Assembly: GCF_015708085.1 (NCBI RefSeq)
Contig: NZ_JADNYM010000005.1
Coordinates: 124,001-188,000 of the forward strand
Reading direction: 5' to 3'
Length of the DNA: 64,000 bases
Source: Arthrobacter terrae
GTDB lineage: Bacteria; Actinomycetota; Actinomycetes; Actinomycetales; Micrococcaceae
Both the position numbers and the translations under genes were made by a program. The notes beneath the pieces were generated by a model. It was not told where the DNA came from. It was given only the letters and a program-made list of their open reading frames with translations, and did no database searches. Below, piece after piece: positions 8,051-16,199 of this stretch (positions within the stretch are counted from its first letter, which is position 1; every line of letters begins with the position of its first letter).

Positions 8051-8761
8051 ATGCCGTCCAGCCCTACTGCCGCCGCCCCCACCGAGTTTGCCGCCTGCAC
8101 CTGCCCCAGGGCCCGGCACAGTCACGGGACCAGGGACATGTACGGCTACCACAAATGCCGTTGCATCCCCTGTGCGACAGCAAACCGCGAATATTACCGC
8201 TCCACCGCTCACCTGACCCGTACCCGGAAATGGGCTGACGCTGAGCACGCACGCCAGCGGATCCTGCAACTCAGGGCTGCCGGGGTGTCGATCGAGACCA
8301 TGGCCGACTTGTGCGCAGTACATGCTTCAACCCTGCGCTTCGTCCTCAGCGGCCCGGGCGGCCGGACTGTCCGCCGCGTCCTGGCCAGCACCTTGGACTC
8401 GCTGAACGCCATCAGCTACCGCGATATTGCAGCCCGTACTGTCAGCGATGACACCAGGGTCGACGGGGAAAGCCCCCGGCTTCAGACTATGGCGCTTACC
8501 GCGGCAGGCTGGTGTCCTGAAGATCTGGCCGAGCTCAGTGGTGTGGGCCGGCAGACGTTCAGCCGGCTGCTGCGAGGCTTCACCACTACTGAGGAAATGC
8601 GCCAGATGATCGACGCCCTCTACCGGGACCTGCGCCGCAGCACTCCACCTCAGCAGACACACCTGCAACGGATGCGTGTCCGCCGTGCTCTGAAGCGGGC
8701 GGCCGAAAACGGGTGGTCACCCGGTATGGCCGAGGACGACGAATATGTTGCCCCGGCGTGA
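8051..8761 (+). CDS. Zinc-finger/HTH DNA-binding protein, paralog 2
   Basis: 236 aa, same architecture as the preceding gene: N-terminal CTC / HSHGTRDMYGYHKCRC / C cluster, then LRAAGVSIETMADLCAV and a C-terminal HTH-like segment (LAELSGVGRQTFSRLLRGF). The two copies have diverged well beyond a recent duplication, so both are probably maintained with distinct targets. Confidence 0.68.
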   Translation: MPSSPTAAAPTEFAACTCPRARHSHGTRDMYGYHKCRCIPCATANREYYRSTAHLTRTRKWADAEHARQRILQLRAAGVSIETMADLCAVHASTLRFVLSGPGGRTVRRVLASTLDSLNAISYRDIAARTVSDDTRVDGESPRLQTMALTAAGWCPEDLAELSGVGRQTFSRLLRGFTTTEEMRQMIDALYRDLRRSTPPQQTHLQRMRVRRALKRAAENGWSPGMAEDDEYVAPA

Positions 8762-8821
8762 CCGGGACGGCTCCGGCAACGACTAGGCATAGGATTCCCT
8801 CCCGTCAGGAACCGGCCACAT

Positions 8822-8851
8822 GGTGAGGTCAAAGGGTGGTTCCGCACACAT
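8822..8851 (+). promoter_or_regulatory. Class-1 promoter (gene at 8859)
   Basis: GGTGAG, 15-bp spacer, CGCACACAT, 7 nt to the ATG. Confidence 0.8.
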
Positions 8852-8858
8852 GGGTTTC

Positions 8859-9689
8859 ATGGACACAAACACTGAGCCGCATACCGTCGCACGACCGCGG
8901 CCGAAAACCCTGCCCGCCGGTCGGGGAGGTAACGTGTTCAGCGCACGCACTGAAGCTGCAGCCCGCACCGAATACAACCTCGCCCAGGGTCTTGAACCCA
9001 ACGATGAAACCAGTTGGAACGAACTCGGAGGCCAGCCCCGGGCCACCGCACTTGCCCGCGCGGCGGTCCTGATCGCAGCGATCGATGCCGCTGATGACCG
9101 CATCCGCCTGACCATACCCGAATTCCATGCCATCAAGGCGGACGCTATCGGGGATCTGAGCCACGCATTGCATCGGGACTGGGATGCAGACCAACTCACC
9201 TCCGCACAGGCAGCCGGTGTCCCGGACTGCATGGAAGCGTTCCGGTCAAAGCTTGCCGGTAGCCATCTCGAACCCGCTAACCACGAAAGCGCCATGGCTT
9301 CCCTGATCAGCGAACGGACCGCCGCCGCCCTGCGCTCCACCGCCGATACCTTCGACTACGCTTCCCTTGCCGACGTCACCGCCGACATGGACATTGACCC
9401 CGGTGTCTCGCCCAGGTTCATGCGCATCATGATCCGCGGCTGCGCCGACTGGCTCAGGACCCGTGCCGACGAGCTCGATGCCGGGACCCGGATTCCTTAC
9501 TATCGGGTCAACACCCGCGCCGTCATCGACGAGGACCGGCACACCGCTTTGCTCGGCGCACTTGGCCGCGTCGTAGACCGTGCCGACCGGCTCACCAACA
9601 CCGGACTCATTACGGCGTCTTTCATCCTGACCGAACATCTCGTCGAGGCAATCGAAGCCGTCGGCGCCACCATCCCTACGGAAAGCTGA
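8859..9689 (+). CDS. Hypothetical helical protein
   Basis: 276 aa, Ala-rich and predominantly helical by composition. The N-terminal PAGRGGNVFSARTEA region faintly resembles the tag of the 41-62 kb island but lacks its key residues. First gene of a transcription unit running to about 10590. Confidence 0.55.
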   Translation: MDTNTEPHTVARPRPKTLPAGRGGNVFSARTEAAARTEYNLAQGLEPNDETSWNELGGQPRATALARAAVLIAAIDAADDRIRLTIPEFHAIKADAIGDLSHALHRDWDADQLTSAQAAGVPDCMEAFRSKLAGSHLEPANHESAMASLISERTAAALRSTADTFDYASLADVTADMDIDPGVSPRFMRIMIRGCADWLRTRADELDAGTRIPYYRVNTRAVIDEDRHTALLGALGRVVDRADRLTNTGLITASFILTEHLVEAIEAVGATIPTES

Positions 9690-9698
9690 GGGCACCTG

Positions 9699-10115
9699 AT
9701 GGCACCCTGGCCTTTCGGGCAGCGCGGCGGTCTCACCGTTGCGCCGTTCTCCTCCCACAACCCACTCGTCTGCGCTCACCAGGCAGCCCGGCTGCAGATC
9801 CTGCTGACTGAATTTGAGGGCCGCTACGAGGAAACCTCCATGGTGCTGAACCGTCTCGAGATCGTCTACATCTGCGCCGGGCGCCTCGAGGACGGTGACC
9901 GGGTCCATGCTGTCAAACTCGCACTCGTTCCACCTGCCAACGCTGACGAGGGGAAAGGGATCATCGGCCGGCTCCGATGGTGGTGGGAGGCCCGCGAAAT
10001 GGAGGCACGCTTCCGGCACGGACAACGGGCCATCGACCGGCACCTCGCCGACCTGCACCGCTGCGCGCCGTGGAAGTCAGGCCAGGACTCCGGCGCCGTC
10101 CAAGGAATGGCTTGA
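9699..10115 (+). CDS. Hypothetical protein
   Basis: 138 aa. A W-rich basic helix (LRWWWEAREMEARFRHGQRA) near the C-terminus. No family recognised. The start has a weak ribosome site; the stop overlaps the TTG start of the next gene. Confidence 0.5.
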   Translation: MAPWPFGQRGGLTVAPFSSHNPLVCAHQAARLQILLTEFEGRYEETSMVLNRLEIVYICAGRLEDGDRVHAVKLALVPPANADEGKGIIGRLRWWWEAREMEARFRHGQRAIDRHLADLHRCAPWKSGQDSGAVQGMA

Positions 10116-10357
10116 GGGTCATTACGACTGTCGACGAGCTGGAAGCCTTGCCGACCATGAGCGTTATCGGATGTGTCAGTGCGGTCTGCAATATCCCCCT
10201 GGTGGTTGTTTTCCAGCGAGGATCCCTGGAGACCGGGGGCTCCGGCTGGTGCGCGCCCGAGGCTCAAGGCCAGATCACGTCCCACCAGGTTTTCCAGTTC
10301 CTCCTCGTCAACCAGCTCCCGTACGAGCTGACCGTCTTCTGGGAACCTGGGCTGTGA
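10112..10357 (+). CDS. Small conserved-type hypothetical protein
   Basis: 81 aa from TTG 10112, which has AAGGA upstream and overlaps the previous stop. The opening VITTVDELEALPTMSVIG resembles small actinobacterial proteins that begin with a similar 'TVDELDALPVGSVI' phrase. ATG 10157 is a shorter alternative. GTGA overlap with the following gene. Confidence 0.55.
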   Translation: MRVITTVDELEALPTMSVIGCVSAVCNIPLVVVFQRGSLETGGSGWCAPEAQGQITSHQVFQFLLVNQLPYELTVFWEPGL

Positions 10358-10590
10358 CAGTTACCGAGCATTTCGTGCTGCCCCCGATTGTTCTCGATCA
10401 GCAACGCGCCATTGATGCCGCCCTTGAATTGGCCGCCGGCTGGGACAGCGAAGCCAACAACCTCCAGAACATCGCCGGATACACCCGCATCCACGGAACC
10501 TCGCTGCTGGCAGACCGGTACGCGATGAGGGCGCGCGCCTTGTCCGGGAACGCCCAGGCGCTGCGCGACGCACTGGCAACTGTTCGCTAA
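10354..10590 (+). CDS. Hypothetical protein
   Basis: 78 aa, helical, no family recognised. GTG start overlaps the preceding stop (GTGA). Last gene of the unit that begins at 8859. Confidence 0.5.
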   Translation: MTVTEHFVLPPIVLDQQRAIDAALELAAGWDSEANNLQNIAGYTRIHGTSLLADRYAMRARALSGNAQALRDALATVR

Positions 10591-10602
10591 TCCTGACAGC
10601 GT

Positions 10603-10632
10603 GGCGAGGCCAATCTGTGATGCCGCACACAT
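10603..10632 (+). promoter_or_regulatory. Class-1 promoter (10646/10669 unit)
   Basis: GGCGAG (one mismatch), 15-bp spacer, CGCACACAT; predicted start about 10640. Confidence 0.65.
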
Positions 10633-10645
10633 AGAGAGGGACAGG

Positions 10646-10672
10646 ATGGCACGACGAAGGCGGACACCATGA
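10646..10672 (+). CDS. Eight-residue leader ORF MARRRRTP
   Basis: A minimal ORF whose TGA overlaps the ATG of the next gene (ATGA). It begins about 6 nt after the predicted transcription start and encodes four consecutive arginines. Could regulate the downstream gene by translational coupling, or be incidental. Confidence 0.35.
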   Translation: MARRRRTP

Positions 10673-10977
10673 GCATTGAACTAACAGACTTCACCACCGT
10701 GGTCGGCGATACGGCTGTAGCCGAATTCTCCGCAACGGCTGAGGCAGTCACTGAAGCGGTCCGCCAGATCGAGCTGGAACATCCCGGATTCAGCCATTCC
10801 TACTCCACTTTGATCCGATGCAACGCGTGGGCCTGCAGCCAGTACATGGACATCGAAGTCGGCCGCGGACACAACAACGCCGGAGCTGAAGCGTATGCCG
10901 CCCACCGGGCCGAGCGCGTTGACGCTCGTCTCGCCGAATGGTTCCCTCAGCAGCGGGACGAGGAGCTGGGCAACTGA
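10669..10977 (+). CDS. Hypothetical protein
   Basis: 102 aa, no family recognised. The body has CNAWACSQYMD and a helical C-terminus. AAGGCGG lies upstream of the ATG. Converges with the 11079-11627 gene across a bidirectional hairpin. Confidence 0.58.
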   Translation: MSIELTDFTTVVGDTAVAEFSATAEAVTEAVRQIELEHPGFSHSYSTLIRCNAWACSQYMDIEVGRGHNNAGAEAYAAHRAERVDARLAEWFPQQRDEELGN

Positions 10978-11028
10978 CGGGAGGCGCCCCGGTTGTTCCG
11001 CTCACCGGGACCGGGAAACGGCCGCCCC

Positions 11029-11055
11029 GCCGGAGTCCTCCATCGGTACTCCGGC
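11029..11055. terminator. Bidirectional hairpin between convergent genes
   Basis: Arms GCCGGAGT / ACTCCGGC. No T-run on either side, so termination is inferred from position. Confidence 0.45.
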
Positions 11056-11078
11056 CCCGGCGGGCAACTGGACGACTG

Positions 11079-11627
11079 TCAGCCTGCGGCACCCCCAACG
11101 ATCTCCCAGAATGCGATGTCGATATCTGCCTGGCGGAGGACGCGGTCTGCGAGATCCGTGGTGACCTCGATGGCCACATCAAGTGCGGCTGCGCTGACGC
11201 CTCCGGAAAGCCGGTATGACCGGCCCTCGACGTCGACACCGTCCTGCTCGTTAGCCAGAGCCGCCATCATGGCCTGCAGAATGACCAACGCTACGCTGGG
11301 CCCAAAAGTCTCCTCCAGAGCGTGCGCCGTTACGCCGAGGCCATCTCCGCTGACGGTGTACCAGCCCTCCAGTGCCTTGGCCGCTTCAAGCTTCTCCCCG
11401 TAGATTCCCATGCTCTCCCAGGTGACGGTCATCTGTCCCGTCCTGCGGTCCTTATCGATGGAGGCCGGAGCGGACCCGTCCTCGTCGTGTGGCCCGTTGA
11501 CGATCAGGGCGTAGAGATTGACCTCAAGGGCTGGACGACCCTCCTCGTCATGGCCGGAGGTGAAAAAATCCATGTCGAACGTGTTGTCGAGGGGGAAGCC
11601 GATCGGCTGGATATGGTTGCTGCGCAT
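11079..11627 (-). CDS. Hypothetical protein
   Basis: 182 aa, acidic, no family recognised. The start is the ATG with AAAGG upstream. An intrinsic-terminator-like hairpin lies in its upstream region (11656-11687), suggesting attenuation. No class-1 element is seen upstream on this strand, so its control differs from its neighbours. Confidence 0.6.
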   Translation of the reverse strand: MRSNHIQPIGFPLDNTFDMDFFTSGHDEEGRPALEVNLYALIVNGPHDEDGSAPASIDKDRRTGQMTVTWESMGIYGEKLEAAKALEGWYTVSGDGLGVTAHALEETFGPSVALVILQAMMAALANEQDGVDVEGRSYRLSGGVSAAALDVAIEVTTDLADRVLRQADIDIAFWEIVGGAAG

Positions 11628-11655
11628 GGTGGAACCTTTCGTAATCTGTCCTGGG

Positions 11656-11687
11656 GACAAAAAGCGGACCCCGCAATGTTTGCGGGG
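11656..11687 (-). terminator. Terminator-like hairpin upstream of the 11627 start
   Basis: On the minus strand: arms CCCCGCAA / TTGCGGGG with a 3-nt loop, then TCCGCTTTTT. It sits about 30 bp before the ATG of the downstream gene, so it may attenuate that gene or block antisense transcripts. Confidence 0.55.
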
Positions 11688-11702
11688 CCCGTAAGCTGTT
11701 TG

Positions 11703-11865
11703 CTGCCCGTGGGCGGCAAACGCGGTTGATGTGAGTGAATATCGTGGATCGCCGTTGCACTTGCAACCCACCGGAGACGGGGAGGACTGTTCTGGGCTCC
11801 GCACATCTGACCGATATGGCGGGCTTTCAACGCGGACCGCTCACTGTGCCCAACCAGCAGCCGCG
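11703..11865 (+). repeat. Direct repeat copy 1 (regulatory duplication)
   Basis: About 160 bp, near-identical to 11870-12030 with a period of about 166 bp. Carries GGGGAG-N15-CGCACATCT, a decayed version of the element in copy 2. Confidence 0.85.
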
Positions 11866-11983
11866 TTCACTGCCCGTGGGCGCCAACGCGGTTGATGTGA
11901 GTGAATATCGTGGATCGCCGTTGCACTTGCAACCCACCGGAGACGGGGAGGACTGTTCTGGGCTCCGCACACATAACTGGTAA
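11816..11983 (+). CDS. Possible leaderless ORF from repeat copy 1
   Basis: 55-aa ORF beginning exactly 7 nt after the decayed element in copy 1 and reading through copy 2. Its sequence comes from duplicated regulatory DNA, so it may be non-functional or a young gene. Its promoter is weakened (ACATCT in place of ACACAT). Confidence 0.25.
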   Translation: MAGFQRGPLTVPNQQPRSLPVGANAVDVSEYRGSPLHLQPTGDGEDCSGLRTHNW

Positions 11984-12030
11984 GGCGACCCCTGAATGCG
12001 GACCGCTCACTGTGCCCTCGCAGCAGCCGC
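11870..12030 (+). repeat. Direct repeat copy 2
   Basis: Second copy of the approximately 160-bp unit; keeps an intact CGCACACAT. Confidence 0.85.
11945..11974 (+). promoter_or_regulatory. Class-1 promoter (gene at 11996)
   Basis: GGGGAG, 15-bp spacer, CGCACACAT; predicted start about 11982, leader about 14 nt. Confidence 0.65.
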
Positions 12031-12535
12031 GCGAATCGGCGCCCCAGACCTTGAAAGAAGCCCCGTGCCAACCACCACGCGCCGTATCAGTGACGCCGGA
12101 GCCTTGGACCATGTAGTTGAGCCATCCCCCGGGACCGATGCTTACCACAGCGCACCTATCGAACCGGATGAGAACCTTGCCGACTGGTTTCCGCAGGTTG
12201 CCGTCCGCGCCCGGATGTACCGGCTTGAAGATGACGGTGCCTCCGATCTTGCGCGCCGTAAACGGGCCGCCAAAGACCGGGGCCCGGGTGTCATTGAACG
12301 CCATGAGCAGGCCATCGCTGCGATCGGGAAACGTCAGCGCGGAGAATCCGCCCTGGACCCGGTGGCCGCGGACATAGCCCGGGGTCGGATCGACGCGCAC
12401 CGGAAAGCAATCCGCCGGCACGAGGCAGGACTCGACGAGGTTCCGACGGTTAACCTGATCGCTCCAGTCGCCCGCCGCGTCGCCCGCGAAGACCGGCGGA
12501 GGAGCAGGAAGCACAAGGGCGAGCACCGCGCCTGA
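11996..12535 (+). CDS. Basic hypothetical protein
   Basis: 179 aa from ATG 11996. An in-frame GTG at 12065, preceded by GAAAGAAG, is an alternative start. Strongly basic and helical (RRKRAAKDRGP, RRVAREDRRRSRKHKG at the C-terminus), suggesting nucleic-acid binding. No family recognised. Confidence 0.5.
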   Translation: MRTAHCALAAAARIGAPDLERSPVPTTTRRISDAGALDHVVEPSPGTDAYHSAPIEPDENLADWFPQVAVRARMYRLEDDGASDLARRKRAAKDRGPGVIERHEQAIAAIGKRQRGESALDPVAADIARGRIDAHRKAIRRHEAGLDEVPTVNLIAPVARRVAREDRRRSRKHKGEHRA

Positions 12536-12610
12536 CCTCCTGCCGACGCGCGCAGCACATCTCCCCCGTTTGTCGGAGGCCGAAGTCCGGATGAATAACA
12601 GGCCTGAGCC

Positions 12611-12640
12611 GGTGAGGGCCGGCGGCGCCTCCGCACACAT
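12611..12640 (+). promoter_or_regulatory. Class-1 promoter (micro-ORF at 12647)
   Basis: GGTGAG, 15-bp spacer, CGCACACAT, then 6 nt to a TTG. Confidence 0.7.
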
Positions 12641-12646
12641 GATGGT

Positions 12647-12721
12647 TTGCACGACTCCACCAGCACCGTCCCGACCATCGACGCGCCCGTCAATATCCAG
12701 CGCGGATACCTGAACGGCTGA
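12647..12721 (+). CDS. 24-residue microprotein (TTG, leaderless)
   Basis: Reads (M)HDSTSTVPTIDAPVNIQRG then YLNG. It starts at a TTG 6 nt after a good class-1 element, one base closer than usual. The composition looks protein-like and no other frame from this promoter does. It precedes the 12760 gene, which has its own ribosome site. Confidence 0.4.
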   Translation: MHDSTSTVPTIDAPVNIQRGYLNG

Positions 12722-12759
12722 CCTCCCCCGCCCGTTTCTTCCCCACAAAGGATCACACC

Positions 12760-13281
12760 ATGACCGTTGCCGTTGCGTACAAATCCACTGCACCAACAGT
12801 GGTCGACACCTACCTTCAGGCCCGGGAGGAAATCGTGGCCGTCTGGCGTACCAGCGTCGATGCCTTCCAAGAGAGCGTCGGCGGTCATGAAATCCACGGC
12901 ACGGCCTTCTTCGACGGTGGCTGGGCCGTCCAGGGGTTTTACACCCCGAATTCCTTCGCAGAAATCCCGGACGGCTGGCGCCGCGAGGGCAAGTTCAAGG
13001 CTGTCCTCGCCAAGCGGACCCCGGAGGGCCGCGCTGCTGCCGCGACGCTCACGGAACTTCGCCTGCCCGGCAACCACTACCCGGGCGTCCCGGCAATACT
13101 CCACGCAGAGAACCACGCGGTGTTCCCACGGATCGTAACTGCCGGCAAGGACCACTTCCTGACTCTCAGCATCGCCCCGCTGGATGAGCCCAACAATGCT
13201 GTCGATCGCGGGCTGTGGGAACCCGTTAAGCTTTCCGCGTTCCACGCCGCCGTCGAAGCGGCCGAGATGGTCGCCCTGTGA
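12760..13281 (+). CDS. Hypothetical protein, paralog of the 20625 product
   Basis: 173 aa. Shares with the 20625-21182 product an ordered set of motifs: GWRREGKFKAVLAKRTPEGRAAAATL, LRLPGNHYPGVPAIL and a conserved FPRIV...YLTL-type strand. Together they define a small plasmid family of unknown function. AAAGGA ribosome site. Confidence 0.62.
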   Translation: MTVAVAYKSTAPTVVDTYLQAREEIVAVWRTSVDAFQESVGGHEIHGTAFFDGGWAVQGFYTPNSFAEIPDGWRREGKFKAVLAKRTPEGRAAAATLTELRLPGNHYPGVPAILHAENHAVFPRIVTAGKDHFLTLSIAPLDEPNNAVDRGLWEPVKLSAFHAAVEAAEMVAL

Positions 13282-13329
13282 ACAGCGCAGGCCTTCCCCG
13301 TGAGGCACCGGCCCACGTCCGCCCGCTGC

Positions 13330-13359
13330 GGGCAGCATAACGGCCTGCGCCGCACACAT
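13330..13359 (+). promoter_or_regulatory. Class-1-like promoter (gene at 13367)
   Basis: Perfect CGCACACAT 7 nt before the ATG; the upstream hexamer GGGCAG is a poor match. Confidence 0.5.
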
Positions 13360-13366
13360 GAGGTCC

Positions 13367-14221
13367 ATGATTAAGTCACCCGCGACCAAGCCCGCTTTCG
13401 CACGAGCCCTGGCGTACGGCTATAAGGCACCCTCCGGAACCGAGATCATTCCGCCCTACGGACGCGAAATCATCTTCAACCGCGACCTGACCGGCGAAGA
13501 GCTCCGCCAACTCACCGACAGCTACCCGGTCCCTGGCCGCACGCTCCGCCTCGTCGGCGGCTACTCGTTTCTCGCCTCATGTTTCATCCCCGGGGTGACG
13601 TGGATTGAAGTCCTTCTCGGCGCCACCATCGCGGACGCCACCGATGTCCGATGGATCACAGAGCAGGAAGTCCCGGGACTCCTTAACACCCTGTTCTCCT
13701 TCACAGCCATAGTGTCCGGGTGGCTCGGTCTGCTGGCCATCGTCGTAGCAGCGACAGGGATCGTGACAGACTTCGTCGCCTGGAAGAAGTGGGGTGTCGA
13801 ACTGTCAGCAACGTGGGCCCGATACGCCGGACGTGTCGTGTCCACTAAGGGACTTCCCACCAACCGCAAACAGGCGGTCGAAACCTTCGCCGGCCGCCTC
13901 GACTCAGCACTGAAAAAGCTTGACCCTGCCGATCCTGTGGCACAACGTCTGGATGCCGCGGCCCGGCAGGCGATCGGGTTCTACATCGACCTCCCCGTCA
14001 TGAGCGAGCACATGCGCAACGAAACCGCGTCCGCCGACGACCAGATCCGCGACCCAGACGGGGCATCCCCGGCTGCCGAAGCTGAAGCGCGACAGGCCGC
14101 GGGAGCAGCAGTTTTCGCAGTCCGTGAATACGCACGCAAGGCCAGGCCTGCCGCCGCCGACCCGGAGAGCATCGCGTCGTCCCAGGTCACAACAGACAAG
14201 GCATCCTCATCTCTCCTCTGA
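13367..14221 (+). CDS. Membrane protein with two hydrophobic segments
   Basis: 284 aa. Two membrane segments (about residues 63-83 and 105-135, LFSFTAIVSGWLGLLAIVVA) enclose a short loop; the C-terminal 140 residues are soluble, helical and Ala/Glu-rich. The start is the ATG 7 nt after CGCACACAT. No family recognised. Confidence 0.62.
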   Translation: MIKSPATKPAFARALAYGYKAPSGTEIIPPYGREIIFNRDLTGEELRQLTDSYPVPGRTLRLVGGYSFLASCFIPGVTWIEVLLGATIADATDVRWITEQEVPGLLNTLFSFTAIVSGWLGLLAIVVAATGIVTDFVAWKKWGVELSATWARYAGRVVSTKGLPTNRKQAVETFAGRLDSALKKLDPADPVAQRLDAAARQAIGFYIDLPVMSEHMRNETASADDQIRDPDGASPAAEAEARQAAGAAVFAVREYARKARPAAADPESIASSQVTTDKASSSLL

Positions 14222-14237
14222 CCGCTCTCGTCGCTCC

Positions 14238-14267
14238 GGTGAGAGAACGATCCGTTGCCTTACACAT
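14238..14267 (+). promoter_or_regulatory. Class-1 promoter (gene at 14275)
   Basis: GGTGAG, 15-bp spacer, CTTACACAT, 7 nt to the ATG. Confidence 0.75.
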
Positions 14268-14274
14268 GAGTGGC

Positions 14275-14583
14275 ATGAAGCCGAAAAATAGAATGGCAAG
14301 CCCGTACAACGCAGAGGTCCGCCAATACGCCACCGATCTGCTCGGCTACCTTGGCAGGCCCGGCGACACCGTCCCCGGCGGCTTCACCACTGGTGTCTTC
14401 GAGTTGTGGCCGAAGGCTGACTTCGTCAATAAGGCGATCATCGTCAGTAGCTGGCCCGCTATCGGTGTGGTCCTGCGCGCTAACGACCGTGACGGCGAGG
14501 CCGCACTGCGCGACGTCGCCGGAATCATGGGCAGCGTCTGGCCGGAGTCCAAGGCAACACAAGCAGACCATGATGGCTTCTAA
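14275..14583 (+). CDS. Hypothetical protein
   Basis: 102 aa, no family recognised. Leaderless start. Heads a unit of three genes to 15804. Confidence 0.6.
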   Translation: MKPKNRMASPYNAEVRQYATDLLGYLGRPGDTVPGGFTTGVFELWPKADFVNKAIIVSSWPAIGVVLRANDRDGEAALRDVAGIMGSVWPESKATQADHDGF

Positions 14584-14659
14584 CCCCGCCCTTCCGAAGA
14601 TCACCCCTCTGGAGGAGTGTGCGATCCGCCCCCTACCGGCTGAGATGAAGGAAACCCCC

Positions 14660-15157
14660 GTGACCCTCTCCTTTTACTGCTTCCACGCCCCGACGCCGAC
14701 GCCGGCCACCCACTGGCTGTGGGCGCCAGGGGACCATTGGTACGCTCTGGCCGACACAACCCTGGAAGACTGGGTCGGGACCAAGCGAACCGTCCCGCAG
14801 CGGTGGATGATCCGACCTATCGGTAACGTTCCGACGTCTGGAACAATGCATTGGCGGAACGCCGAAAACGCTGAACACTCCGCCAAGCTCAGCTACTCCC
14901 CCGTGCACCACCATCGTGCCCTCCTTGAGGAAATCCTGCCCGACAAGGACCTGGCGGCCGCCGTCCTGAAAGAGTTCGTCCTCGTGCCCAGGACCATGCT
15001 GCCCCACGCAGCGATAGTTGATGACGTCGGCACGGTGCAGGCCGGATCACAGGTCTATCCGTCCACGATGGACACGGACCTCCTCCGTATGAGCGCCGGG
15101 GCGACCCTGGCCATCGCCGACTTCATTGACGCGTTGTCCGAAGAGAGCACCCCATGA
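14660..15157 (+). CDS. Hypothetical protein
   Basis: 165 aa from GTG 14660, chosen for GAAGGAA six bases upstream. In-frame ATGs at 14570 and 14645 are alternatives. Opens with FYCFHAPTPTPATHWLW; no family recognised. ATGA overlap with the next gene. Confidence 0.55.
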   Translation: MTLSFYCFHAPTPTPATHWLWAPGDHWYALADTTLEDWVGTKRTVPQRWMIRPIGNVPTSGTMHWRNAENAEHSAKLSYSPVHHHRALLEEILPDKDLAAAVLKEFVLVPRTMLPHAAIVDDVGTVQAGSQVYPSTMDTDLLRMSAGATLAIADFIDALSEESTP

Positions 15158-15804
15158 CAGCAGTCCTCGACTTCGTTGACACCGCTGCCGTCGTCCTCGC
15201 CGGTCACCCGATATACACGTGGAACAAATCCGGCACCCGGATCCGGTGTGTCGGCCAGGGTTGCGGCGCCATCCTCGACTCAGCAGGCGGGGATGACGGC
15301 GCCACCCTGGTTTTCGCCCGTCACCAGGCCGAGCAGCTGCCGTCCCCTTTCGGCACGGAAACACCCGCACCGGTGACCGCTGTGCCGGTCCCTGATCATG
15401 CGGGCACCGTGGAACCCGAGCCAGAACCGGCCCGTGTGCCGAATCCGGCAATCAACGAAACATCAGGAGAACCCGTGGAAACCGCTGTCGAAGAAAAGAC
15501 ACTCAAGATCCGCCGCGACACGAAGGCGCTGGCCGCGACGATCGCCGAGGTCAAGAAAGGTGACCGGGTCACAGCCTCCTTCAAACATCCCCGTTACGGG
15601 GACTTCGCCGTCGAAGGCACCGTCATCAAGGGTGGGGCCGGGGTGGACAACAACCAGCTCATCGTCGGCGGCTGGTACATCAACCTGAACGAGCGTGCCG
15701 GGAAGTACCTTCAGGAGCTCATCATTGTGGCGGCCGCGGGGAGCCACGAGTTCGCCATACCGAAACCCTCCGAAGCCACCGAGCACGTCGGCATCGGAGG
15801 CTGA
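15154..15804 (+). CDS. Two-domain hypothetical protein with Pro/Glu linker
   Basis: 216 aa. An N-terminal domain with a CVGQGCGAIL cysteine pair is joined by a Pro/Val/Glu-rich linker (about residues 68-112) to a C-terminal beta-rich domain (KKGDRVTASFKHPRYGDFAVEG). The C-terminal part resembles a small SH3-like barrel by pattern only. Confidence 0.55.
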   Translation: MTAVLDFVDTAAVVLAGHPIYTWNKSGTRIRCVGQGCGAILDSAGGDDGATLVFARHQAEQLPSPFGTETPAPVTAVPVPDHAGTVEPEPEPARVPNPAINETSGEPVETAVEEKTLKIRRDTKALAATIAEVKKGDRVTASFKHPRYGDFAVEGTVIKGGAGVDNNQLIVGGWYINLNERAGKYLQELIIVAAAGSHEFAIPKPSEATEHVGIGG

Positions 15805-15855
15805 AACCGGCAGGTATCGCTGGCCTTTACGCCAGATCAGACCTCCATGGTGGGA

Positions 15856-16104
15856 TTAGCCGACGTAATGCCCGTACGGGCAGGTAGTGCTCCCCCGCAC
15901 GACCGCGTGACCTTCTGAGCAGACCAGCTGCGCCCGTGGAGCTCTGCCGCGCAGGACGTTGAGGAAGTCCTTCGCGGAACGGCCGGCCTCATTGGTTCCC
16001 TCCTCAATCTGCCCCCACCTCCCTTTAGCCGGTGGGACCGCAGTTTCCCCACGTGGTTCTGCTGTCTTGCCGAAAACCCTATCTTTCCAACCCATCGCTA
16101 CCAT
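15856..16104 (-). CDS. Small protein with C-terminal zinc-knuckle-like motif
   Basis: 82 aa from ATG 16104 (an alternative ATG at 16095 gives MGWKDRVFGK). The C-terminus LVCSEGHAVVRG then TTCPYGHYVG has paired CxxGH motifs that would form one zinc site. Divergent from the 16200 gene. Confidence 0.55.
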   Translation of the reverse strand: MVAMGWKDRVFGKTAEPRGETAVPPAKGRWGQIEEGTNEAGRSAKDFLNVLRGRAPRAQLVCSEGHAVVRGSTTCPYGHYVG

Positions 16105-16162
16105 CACCAATCTGCGTTTGAAGGTAGCTGGATGGTACGCCTGCCGGCGCCGGGGAGGAATA

Positions 16163-16192
16163 GGTGAGGGAACCGGGGATGTCCGCACACAT
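16163..16192 (+). promoter_or_regulatory. Class-1 promoter (gene at 16200)
   Basis: GGTGAG, 15-bp spacer, CGCACACAT, 7 nt to the ATG. Confidence 0.8.
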
Positions 16193-16199
16193 GGGGTCT

